A program made the position numbers and the translations under genes. A DNA stretch of 5,559 bases from the NCBI GenBank assembly GCA_045606465.1, contig JAZURZ010000046.1:1-5559 (forward strand), in the 5' to 3' direction. The stretch comes from CAKSQL01 sp045606465. GTDB taxonomy: Bacteria; Bacillota; Clostridia; UBA1381. Below, one piece after another: positions 1 through 4,720 of the stretch. The notes under the pieces are model-generated. The model had not been told where the DNA came from. It saw only the letters and a program-made list of their open reading frames with translations, and made no database searches. Numbering within the stretch: position 1 is the stretch's first letter; each line of letters opens with the position of its first letter.

Positions 1-1063
1 CGGCAGAATTATGCAGTGGGCTGACAAGTTCAGAAAGATGCAGGTAAGAACCAATGCAGATACTCCTGCAGATGCTGCTCGTGCTAAGGAATTGGGCGCA
101 GAGGGTATTGGTCTTTGCAGAACTGAGCATATGTTCTTTGAGGGCGACAGAATTGCTGCAATCAGAGAAATGATTTGTTCAGATACAGTTGCACAAAGAG
201 AAGCAGCTTTGGCTAAGTTGGAGCCAATGCAGCAGGGCGACTTTGAACAGCTTTATGATGTAATGGAAGGCTATGGAGTAACAATCAGATTCTTGGATCC
301 TCCTCTTCATGAGTTTGTTCCTACAGATGAAAAAGATATTGAGGTTCTTGCAAAGACACAAGGCAAGACTGTTGATGAAATCAAGGCAATCATTGCATCA
401 TTGCATGAATTTAACCCAATGATGGGACACAGAGGCTGCCGTCTTGCAGTAACCTATCCTGAAATCGCTGCTATGCAGACAAGAGCGGTTATTAAGGCTG
501 CTATCAATGTGTCAAAGAGAAAGAATATAGATATCGTTCCTGAAATTATGATTCCATTGGTTGGCGAAATTAAGGAATTGGCATATGTTAAGAAGGTAGT
601 TGTTGAAACTGCTGATAAGGTTATCAAAGAAGCTGGTGCTAATCTTAAGTATAAGGTTGGTACAATGATTGAAATCCCAAGAGCAGCACTAACTGCTGAG
701 GAGATTGCAAAAGAGGCAGAATTCTTCTCATTTGGTACAAACGACCTTACCCAGATGACATTTGGTTTCTCTCGTGACGATGCAGGCAAGTTCCTTGATG
801 CATACTACGATGCAAAGATTTACGAAAATGACCCATTTGCAAAGGTTGACCAAATTGGTGTTGGTAAGCTTATCAAAATGGCTGCAGAAGATGGCAGAAA
901 GACAAGACCTGACATCAAACTTGGTATCTGCGGCGAGCACGGTGGTGACCCCTCAACAGTTGAGTTCTGTAACACAATCGGTTTAACTTACGTTTCATGC
1001 TCACCTTTCAGAGTGCCCATCGCAAGATTGGCAGCAGCTCAGGCAGCTATTAAGCAAGCGTAA
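1..1063 (+). CDS. ppdK: Pyruvate, phosphate dikinase, C-terminal part (5' end outside window)
   Basis: This is the C-terminal PEP/pyruvate-binding domain of pyruvate phosphate dikinase, the cytoplasmic enzyme that interconverts pyruvate + ATP + Pi and PEP + AMP + PPi. In many anaerobes it runs in the glycolytic direction with PPi. The frame is open from base 2 (first residues G-R-I-M), so the Met at base 11 is internal, not a start. About 353 of the family's roughly 880 residues are present. Numbered from base 2, visible motifs are GIGLCRTEH near residue 35, the PEP-utilising signature FGTNDLTQ from residue 244 followed by MTFGFSRDD, and the catalytic-cysteine loop GICGEHGGDP with Cys at residue 310 (codon 929-931). 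The C-terminus ends normally at TAA 1061-1063. The ATP-grasp and phospho-histidine domains must lie upstream. Codon choice looks more biased (AAG, CAG, AAC) than in downstream genes, as expected for a highly expressed gene. A strong terminator follows 67 bp later. Identification is secure from the motifs. Confidence 0.96.
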   Translation, partial: GRIMQWADKFRKMQVRTNADTPADAARAKELGAEGIGLCRTEHMFFEGDRIAAIREMICSDTVAQREAALAKLEPMQQGDFEQLYDVMEGYGVTIRFLDPPLHEFVPTDEKDIEVLAKTQGKTVDEIKAIIASLHEFNPMMGHRGCRLAVTYPEIAAMQTRAVIKAAINVSKRKNIDIVPEIMIPLVGEIKELAYVKKVVVETADKVIKEAGANLKYKVGTMIEIPRAALTAEEIAKEAEFFSFGTNDLTQMTFGFSRDDAGKFLDAYYDAKIYENDPFAKVDQIGVGKLIKMAAEDGRKTRPDIKLGICGEHGGDPSTVEFCNTIGLTYVSCSPFRVPIARLAAAQAAIKQA

Positions 1064-1129
1064 GTTTAAAAAAATTATTGTTTTAGGGCAAACCCCATTA
1101 CAACAATTTAGGCAAAACTAAATATCATT

Positions 1130-1171
1130 ATGAGCCTTGTGAACTCTTGTGTTCACAAGGCTCATTTTTTT
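1130..1171 (+). terminator. Rho-independent terminator of ppdK
   Basis: A perfect 15-bp stem (1130-1144 with 1151-1165) has a 6-nt loop (TCTTGT) and a run of seven T (1165-1171). The stem contains a GC-rich core (GAGCCTTGTG). It lies 67 bp past the ppdK stop and no gene faces it from the right, so it ends ppdK transcription. Confidence 0.92.
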
Positions 1172-1297
1172 GCTTTACAGGAAACTGCGTTTGCTATAAA
1201 GCAAAAAGAAAATTTAATGCTCTTGAAATTTTTTCGCACAAAGACACAAAACGCAAATGGGCGAGAACGAGCGAATACGCTTTGCTTTATAACAAAA
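1167..1297. repeat. Gene-free spacer with three alternating copies of a 9-mer
   Basis: No convincing gene lies between the ppdK terminator and the rubrerythrin leader. The 9-mer TTTGCTTTA occurs at 1169-1177 and 1281-1289 and in inverse (TAAAGCAAA) at 1197-1205. The first two form an 11-bp stem (1167-1177 with 1197-1207) enclosing a mini-hairpin CAG-GAAA-CTG (1178-1187). The middle copy can instead pair with the third (1190-1205 against 1281-1296, 15 of 16 positions). This looks like a degraded repeat or an alternative-fold element. An open frame across it starts inside the terminator, has no RBS and resembles no protein I recognise. Function unknown. Confidence 0.45.
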
Positions 1298-1364
1298 TGC
1301 AAGAACTGGAGCGGTGACTTTTCCTTTGTTTAATTTATAGTTTTAAAAAAATGGTATATTACAT

Positions 1365-1384
1365 ATTATTTTGATAAAAATAAT
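1365..1384. promoter_or_regulatory. 20-bp AT-rich near-palindrome upstream of rubrerythrin (candidate operator)
   Basis: ATTATTTTGATAAAAATAAT is self-complementary at 9 of 10 paired positions (only G1373/A1376 fails). It lies about 70 bp before the rubrerythrin start, in the region expected to hold the promoter. Its size and AT-rich dyad form are of the kind bound by Fur/PerR-class repressors, which often control rubrerythrin genes in clostridia, but it is not a close match to the PerR box as I know it. Poly-A/T symmetry can also arise by chance in such AT-rich DNA. Confidence 0.35.
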
Positions 1385-1394
1385 AGTAAAATAA

Positions 1395-1432
1395 ATAGGT
1401 GATTATAAAAATAACCTTTTTCAATCACCTAT
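1395..1432 (+). promoter_or_regulatory. 10-bp dyad / hairpin in the rubrerythrin 5' leader
   Basis: ATAGGTGATT (1395-1404) and its exact complement AATCACCTAT (1423-1432) flank an 18-nt AT-rich loop just before the RBS (AAGGAG, 1441-1446). In RNA it would form a moderately stable hairpin ending 8 nt before the RBS. In DNA it could be a divided operator. There is no T-run after it, so it is not a terminator. No -35/-10 pair nearby is strong: TATAGT at 1336-1341 with GTGACT at 1314-1319 (16-bp spacer) is a weak option. Confidence 0.45.
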
Positions 1433-1455
1433 AGAAAAATAAGGAGTAAAATTAT

Positions 1456-2067
1456 ATGGCAACAGATTTTAAAAATAGTGAAACAAAACTAAATCTTATG
1501 AGAGCTTTTGCAGGAGAAAGTCAGGCGAGAAATCGCTATACCTTTGCTGCAAGTGAAGCAAAGAATAAAAACCTTCATGTTGTTGAGGCAGTTTTTAAAT
1601 TTACTGCAAATCAGGAAAAGGAACACGCAGAAATTTTCTATGGATATTTAAAGGAATTGGCAGGAGAAACAATAAAAATAGATGGAGGATACCCAATAGA
1701 TATTTCAGAGTCGGTAGCCAAGCTTTTAAGATATGCCGAACATAACGAATATGAAGAGCATGACGATGTTTATAAAAGCTTCGCCCAAAAAGCAAAGGCA
1801 GAGGGCTTTATGGAGATTGGAACAACCTTTGAAAATATTGCCAAAATAGAAAAAACTCATGGCGAAAGATTTGGAAAGTTGGCAGAAATGCTTGAAAAAA
1901 ATAAGCTTTTTGTATCAGACATAGAGTGTGACTGGGTTTGCTTAAATTGCGGCCATCGTTATTATGGAAAGGAAGCACCCGCAATTTGTCCTGTCTGCAA
2001 GCACGACCAAGGCTTTTTCATAAGATTAGAGCTTGCGCCATATGATAGTGGCTGCAAGAAAAACTAA
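1456..2067 (+). CDS. Rubrerythrin (non-haem diiron peroxidase with rubredoxin-like tail)
   Basis: Rubrerythrin reduces H2O2 to water in the cytoplasm of anaerobes, taking electrons through its rubredoxin centre from NAD(P)H-linked rubredoxin reductases. The 203-residue protein has the usual order. An N-terminal ferritin-like four-helix domain (about 8-150) carries the expected diiron ligands: E21 (AGESQARNRY), E54 and H57 (EKEHAE), E95 and E98, E132 and H135 (ENIAKIEKTHGERF). A C-terminal rubredoxin-like [Fe(SCys)4] domain has C162-x2-C165 and C178-x2-C181. The tail after the last Cys pair is somewhat long and ends in GCKKN. The ATG at 1456 is set by AAGGAG at 1441-1446 with a 9-nt spacer. 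It appears monocistronic: a terminator precedes it upstream and another follows at 2140. The leader has two dyads (1365-1384, 1395-1432), which suggests regulation, plausibly by peroxide or iron (inference). The paralogue symbol (rbr) is not assigned because clostridia carry several. Confidence 0.95.
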   Translation: MATDFKNSETKLNLMRAFAGESQARNRYTFAASEAKNKNLHVVEAVFKFTANQEKEHAEIFYGYLKELAGETIKIDGGYPIDISESVAKLLRYAEHNEYEEHDDVYKSFAQKAKAEGFMEIGTTFENIAKIEKTHGERFGKLAEMLEKNKLFVSDIECDWVCLNCGHRYYGKEAPAICPVCKHDQGFFIRLELAPYDSGCKKN

Positions 2068-2139
2068 AAAAGGACAAAACAAATGTACTTTTTGGTAAGT
2101 AATATAAGCCAAAACCTGTTTTAAATAAAAAAAGCATTG

Positions 2140-2173
2140 TAAAAGGGAGGAAAACTTTGCCTCCCTTTTATTA
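2140..2173 (+). terminator. Rho-independent terminator after rubrerythrin
   Basis: An 11-bp stem, AAAAGGGAGG plus one T-A pair (2140-2150 with 2160-2170), has a 9-nt loop. The GGGAGG/CCTCCC core is followed by TTTTATTATAT. The T-run is partly inside the stem. It sits 73 bp past the rubrerythrin stop and 25 bp before the next gene's start, so it insulates the two genes or acts as a leader hairpin for the downstream gene. Any promoter for that gene would have to lie within or before it, and I see no clear one. Confidence 0.7.
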
Positions 2174-2184
2174 TATAAAAAATC

Positions 2185-2190
2185 AAGGAG
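2185..2190 (+). promoter_or_regulatory. Ribosome binding site that fixes the hydrolase start at 2199
   Basis: AAGGAG lies 8 nt before ATG 2199-2201. The frame is open further upstream to a TTG at 2157, but that codon sits in the terminator hairpin and starting there would bury the nucleophilic cysteine. The RBS plus the Met-Cys N-terminus decide for 2199. Confidence 0.9.
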
Positions 2191-2198
2191 AAAATTTT

Positions 2199-3179
2199 AT
2201 GTGCACAGCCATAACTTATAAAACAAAGGACAGCTATTTCGGGAGAAATCTTGACTATGAATTTTCCTACTCTGAGAATATTACAATAACTCCAAGAAAT
2301 TATACTTTTAATTTCCGATGCGAAAAGCCTGTAAAAGAGCATTATGCAATGATTGGAATGGCATATGTTTATGAGGGGTATCCTCTTTATTATGATGCAA
2401 CCAATGAGGTGGGACTAAGTATGGCAGGACTGCTTTTCCCTGATAATGCCTGCTATAAGGGACTTGCGCAAGGGAAATGTAACATATCCCCATTTGAATT
2501 TATTCCATGGGTTCTTGCAACATGTGAAAATGTTGAACAAGCAGAGGAGCTTATTTTAAAAACCAATCTTGTAAATATAGAGTTTAATAAAGAGCTTCCT
2601 CTTTCTCCTCTGCATTGGCTTGTGGCTGATGAAGAAAATTCCTTTGTGGTTGAGGCAGTAAAGGAGGGAGTTAAAATATATAAAAATCCATTGGGAGTTC
2701 TTACAAATAACCCTCCGTTTGATATGCAGATGTTTAATCTTAGTAATTACATGTTCTTAAGTTCTAAAAGAGCAGAGAATAGATTTTCTGATAAAATAGA
2801 TTTAAAAGAATATAGCAGGGGAATGGGGGCAATGGGTATGCCTGGAGATTTGTCATCACAATCCCGATTTGTAAGGGCTGCTTTTACAAAGCTAAATTCA
2901 GTGTCAGGAGAGTCTGAGGAGGAGAGCATAAGCCAATTTTTTCATATTCTTTCCTCGGTTGAGCAACAAAGAGGCTGTGTGGAATTGGGAGATGATAAAT
3001 ATGAAATTACAATATATAGCTCCTGTTGTAACATGAATAAGGGGATTTATTATTATAAGACCTATAACAATAGCCAAATCACTGCTGTGGATATGCGAAA
3101 AGAAAATTTAGAACAAAAAAATTTAATAAGCTATCCTCTTATAGATAAAGAGCAGATAAAAATTCAGAATTTTAAGTAA
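2199..3179 (+). CDS. Choloylglycine hydrolase family protein (linear amide C-N hydrolase; bile salt hydrolase / penicillin V acylase type)
   Basis: A 326-residue N-terminal-nucleophile (Ntn) amidase, the usual family length. These enzymes cleave linear amide bonds, such as the glycine or taurine amide of conjugated bile acids, or penicillin V side chains. Removal of Met1 exposes Cys2 as nucleophile (MCTAITYKTKDSYFGRNLDYE). Other active-site residues seen are R16 and D19 (GRNLDYE), the 'TNEVGLSMAGLLFP' loop (about 68-81), N171 (GVLTNNPPFD) and R223 (MPGDLSSQSRFVRAAF). No signal peptide is seen, so it should be intracellular, as for bacterial bile salt hydrolases of Gram-positives. Substrate cannot be fixed from sequence: bile salts fit a gut habitat, while penicillin V or N-acyl amides are alternatives. 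It has its own RBS and is separated from the rubrerythrin gene by a terminator. No terminator hairpin directly follows. Instead the promoter and hairpin array of the next unit begin within 16-45 bp of the stop. Confidence 0.92.
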   Translation: MCTAITYKTKDSYFGRNLDYEFSYSENITITPRNYTFNFRCEKPVKEHYAMIGMAYVYEGYPLYYDATNEVGLSMAGLLFPDNACYKGLAQGKCNISPFEFIPWVLATCENVEQAEELILKTNLVNIEFNKELPLSPLHWLVADEENSFVVEAVKEGVKIYKNPLGVLTNNPPFDMQMFNLSNYMFLSSKRAENRFSDKIDLKEYSRGMGAMGMPGDLSSQSRFVRAAFTKLNSVSGESEEESISQFFHILSSVEQQRGCVELGDDKYEITIYSSCCNMNKGIYYYKTYNNSQITAVDMRKENLEQKNLISYPLIDKEQIKIQNFK

Positions 3180-3194
3180 TTTGTGCTTATTTTA

Positions 3195-3223
3195 TTGAAT
3201 TTTTTTCTGTAGTGTGGTATAAT
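3195..3223 (+). promoter_or_regulatory. Extended -10 promoter driving the hairpin array and cassette genes
   Basis: TTGAAT (3195-3200, 4 of 6 to consensus), a 17-bp spacer, then TATAAT (3218-3223, perfect). The -10 is preceded by TG at 3215-3216, giving the extended TGnTATAAT form. A start about 7 nt past the -10 would fall in the first hairpin, so nearly the whole array would be a 5' leader RNA of about 190 nt. It is the clearest promoter in the window. The 114-bp repeat begins precisely at its -10 hexamer. Confidence 0.8.
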
Positions 3224-3405
3224 GAGTTTGCAGAGCAAACTCAATGAATTGCCTTCGGCATGAATTGAAATCTACTATTTCATGAATTGAGCCTTGCGGC
3301 TCATGAATTGCACCTGTCGGTGCATTAAAGGCAATTCAATTCATGGAGCGAAGCGAGAAATCATGGCGGAACGCCAATTCATGACAACGGAGTTGTCAAT
3401 TCATT
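3218..3405 (+). repeat. Array of small hairpins with a constant linker (copy 1, full length)
   Basis: Seven perfect hairpins and one degenerate unit: 3224-3242 (8 bp, AGA loop), 3251-3259 (GCC-TTC-GGC), 3267-3281 (GAAAT, CTACT loop), 3289-3302 (GAGCC, TTGC loop), 3310-3323 (GCACC, TGTC loop), a poor unit around 3345-3356 (GAGCGAAGCGAG), 3364-3376 (TGGCG, GAA loop) and 3382-3398 (TGACAAC, GGA loop). Arms and loops all differ, but the joints are constant: ATGAATT at 3244, 3260, 3282 and 3303 in the left half, AATTCAT at 3338, 3376 and 3398 in the right half. The outermost joints share the variant AATGAATTG (3243-3251) and CAATTCATT (3397-3405). Thus the array is also one large inverted repeat: TGAATTGCC at 3245-3253 can pair with GGCAATTCA at 3330-3338. 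It lies between a promoter and the RBS of the four-helix-bundle gene. Structures are seen directly; the role (leader RNA, mobile-element end, regulator) is unknown. Confidence 0.9.
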
Positions 3406-3421
3406 AAAATGGAGAATAAGT

Positions 3422-3784
3422 ATGAAGGAAAATAAGCTTGTAGAATTGTCAAAGCAATTTGCGGTAGATGTAGTTAATTTGTGTGCAGAGATTAAAGAAA
3501 AAAGAAAAGGAAATGTATTGCTCAACCAACTTTTAAGAAGTGGCACAAGTATAGGAGCTAATATACACGAAGCAAATTATGCTGCAAGTAAACCTGATTT
3601 TATAAATAAGTTTCAAATTGCACTCAAAGAGTGTTATGAAAGTGATTATTGGTTAGGATTATTCAAGGACACAAAAATGATTACTGAGCAAGAATATAAA
3701 GAAATGTATGATAAATGCAGTAAAATTCGTAAACTGTTAATATCGTCGGTAAATACCGCAAAAGATAATACAAAAGGAGATTAA
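3422..3784 (+). CDS. Four helix bundle protein (S23 / 23S rRNA intervening-sequence family, Avd-like)
   Basis: A 120-residue, nearly all-helical cytoplasmic protein of the S23/IVP four-helix-bundle family. The signature is at about residues 32-77: LLNQLLRSGTSIGANIHEA, then SKPDFINKFQIALKE and ESDYWLGL. Relatives are encoded in intervening sequences of some 23S rRNA genes and include Avd, the accessory protein of diversity-generating retroelements. The family forms oligomers with a basic face and is linked with nucleic acids, but most stand-alone members have no known function. Start ATG 3422 has GGAG at 3411-3414 (7-nt spacer), directly after the last array hairpin. It is followed after 2 bp by the PH-domain gene, whose RBS lies in this gene's last codons. 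No reverse transcriptase or rRNA is present here, so neither known context applies. An RNA-binding role for the array leader is my inference. Family call is strong, function unknown. Confidence 0.9.
   Translation: MKENKLVELSKQFAVDVVNLCAEIKEKRKGNVLLNQLLRSGTSIGANIHEANYAASKPDFINKFQIALKECYESDYWLGLFKDTKMITEQEYKEMYDKCSKIRKLLISSVNTAKDNTKGD
3773..3779 (+). promoter_or_regulatory. RBS of the PH-domain gene, inside the end of the preceding gene
   Basis: AAAGGAG lies 7 nt before ATG 3787 and overlaps the last codons of the four-helix-bundle gene, whose stop is 3782-3784. This implies one mRNA and likely translational coupling. Confidence 0.85.
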
Positions 3785-3786
3785 AA

Positions 3787-4185
3787 ATGATTGATTTCAA
3801 GAACGCAACATTTTTTAAGTTAAAAAAGGTGGAGAACGAAAAGGCAGAGCCGTTAGTTGGACCATTACTGATTTCAGATGAAAGTATTATTTCTACATAT
3901 AAAGGATTACGCGATCAGGTTGTTTTTACAAATAAAAGAATAATATCCATGAATGCACAGGGAATAACAGGAACAAAACAAGATTATACGTCGATGCCAT
4001 ATTCTAAAATTCAGGTTTATTCTGTTGAAACAGTAGGTTTGGGTGAAAAATTATGGTATGGGAATATGTCGGATTGTGAATTAGAACTATGTTTTTCTGG
4101 TGTAGGAAAAGTTAAATTTGAATTCAGAGGAGAATCTGACATAAAAGAGATTTGTAAAATGATTTCTGAGTATGTGCTAAGATAA
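3787..4185 (+). CDS. Bacterial PH-domain protein (bPH_1 type)
   Basis: A 132-residue single-domain protein of the bacterial pleckstrin-homology fold, YvbH-like bPH_1 family. The tell-tale stretch is at about residues 43-84: DQVVFTNKRIISMNAQGITG, then SMPYSKIQVYSVET. This corresponds to the usual FTNKRLI...QGxTGK...Y.SIPY..I..FSVET core, followed by two strands and a C-terminal helix (118-131). No signal peptide or membrane segment is seen. Such domains are widespread in Firmicutes, form oligomeric rings in the structure known to me, and have no clear biochemical role. Start is fixed by AAAGGAG at 3773-3779. It is the second gene of a two-gene unit with the four-helix-bundle protein, an unusual partner. 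It ends 31 bp before the second copy of the array, and no other terminator is seen between. Confidence 0.82.
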   Translation: MIDFKNATFFKLKKVENEKAEPLVGPLLISDESIISTYKGLRDQVVFTNKRIISMNAQGITGTKQDYTSMPYSKIQVYSVETVGLGEKLWYGNMSDCELELCFSGVGKVKFEFRGESDIKEICKMISEYVLR

Positions 4186-4216
4186 ACCGATTGGCATCTA
4201 AATTATACAGTCTTTA

Positions 4217-4330
4217 TATAATGAGTTTGCAGAGCAAACTCAATGAATTGCCTTCGGCATGAATTGAAATCTACTATTTCATGAATTGAGCCTTGCGGCT
4301 CATGAATTGCACCTGTCGGTGCATTAAAGG
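4217..4330 (+). repeat. Hairpin array, copy 2 (left half only), 114-bp exact direct repeat
   Basis: All 114 bases are identical to 3218-3331, at an offset of exactly 999 bp. It holds the -10-like TATAAT and the first five hairpins, and stops at GCATTAAAGG, the array midpoint. Flanks differ at once on both sides: G3217 against A4216, C3332 against A4331. Here the TATAAT has no TG and its only decent -35 (TTGGCA, 4191-4196) is 20 bp away, so promoter activity should be weaker. Being the first stable structure after the PH-domain gene, it may also define the 3' end of the cassette transcript, though no T-run follows. Identity with copy 1 implies a recent duplication or ongoing gene conversion. 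Confidence 0.95.
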
Positions 4331-4632
4331 AATCCATTCCCATTTATCCGAATGAAGACCATGTGTATGAAATTGTTTTTCCAAGTTATATCATATATCA
4401 GGTGAGAAATGAGTCGTATTGTTCTTGGGATGAGTATGAGATAAGAAAGGGAAATACATTGTACATATATGAAAAGTCAAAATTTTTGGATTACTTTAAA
4501 AGCGTAACAGATTGTTGTCAATCTGATGATGGTGATTACTATCCAGGTGAATGGATACATTATGGAATTGGTGCTGAAGATCATATTATTGATATAATCT
4601 CACACGAAAAACCCATTATAAAAAAGATATAA
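4306..4632 (+). pseudogene. 3' remnant of an unidentified gene, cut by the half-array
   Basis: A frame is open from 4306 to TAA 4630-4632. Its unique part, about 100 codons from 4330, reads like the middle and end of a folded soluble protein: ESIPIYPNEDHVYEIVFPSY, later DYFKSVTDCC, then EWIHYGIGAEDHIIDIIS near the C-terminus. It vaguely recalls small clostridial hypothetical proteins ending in a 'HYEIxxxxHIIDVIS'-like motif; I cannot name a family. There is no ATG near the front and no RBS. The only candidate start is a GTG at 4363, and protein-like sequence continues upstream of it to the very edge of the repeat. The simplest reading is that the gene's 5' part, together with the right half of array copy 2, was lost. 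A short GTG-started 89-aa product cannot be excluded. Confidence 0.6.
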
Positions 4633-4720
4633 AAATAATATGTTTTAGTCCCGACCTTGGCAAGATAATAAAATTTATAGTGTTAAAAAATAATTTTAAA
4701 AATAAGAGGTGTATTTAAAA

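Noticed and set aside
454..940. Antisense frames within ppdK (454-789, 728-940) and the + frame at 762-986
   Set aside because: These are shadows of the conserved PEP-binding domain, whose motifs are unmistakable in frame 2.
1130..1333. 67-codon + strand open frame after ppdK
   Set aside because: It begins inside the terminator stem, has no RBS, and gives a low-complexity sequence without a recognisable fold; it overlaps the inverted 9-mer copies.
2083..2124. 13-codon ORF (MYFLVSNISQNLF) with a weak AAAAGGA upstream, possible leader peptide
   Set aside because: Too short and unremarkable in composition, with no attenuator logic visible in its codons; likely chance.
2157..2198. Longer N-terminus for the hydrolase from TTG 2157
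   Set aside because: The codon is in the terminator loop, has no RBS, and would prevent exposure of the nucleophilic Cys; AAGGAG before ATG 2199 is decisive.
3218..3405. CRISPR array
   Set aside because: Constant elements are only 7-9 nt, the variable parts are perfect palindromes, orientation flips at the centre, and there are no cas genes.
3422..3784. 23S rRNA intervening sequence
   Set aside because: No rRNA sequence flanks the gene; both sides are the hairpin array and protein-coding DNA.
3218..4330. Diversity-generating retroelement (because of the Avd-like protein)
   Set aside because: No reverse transcriptase is present, and the two repeat copies are identical with no adenine-specific differences, so there is no template/variable repeat pair.
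3218..4330. Insertion sequence or composite transposon
   Set aside because: No transposase, no terminal inverted repeats on the 114-bp units and no visible target-site duplication; only the direct repeats support mobility.
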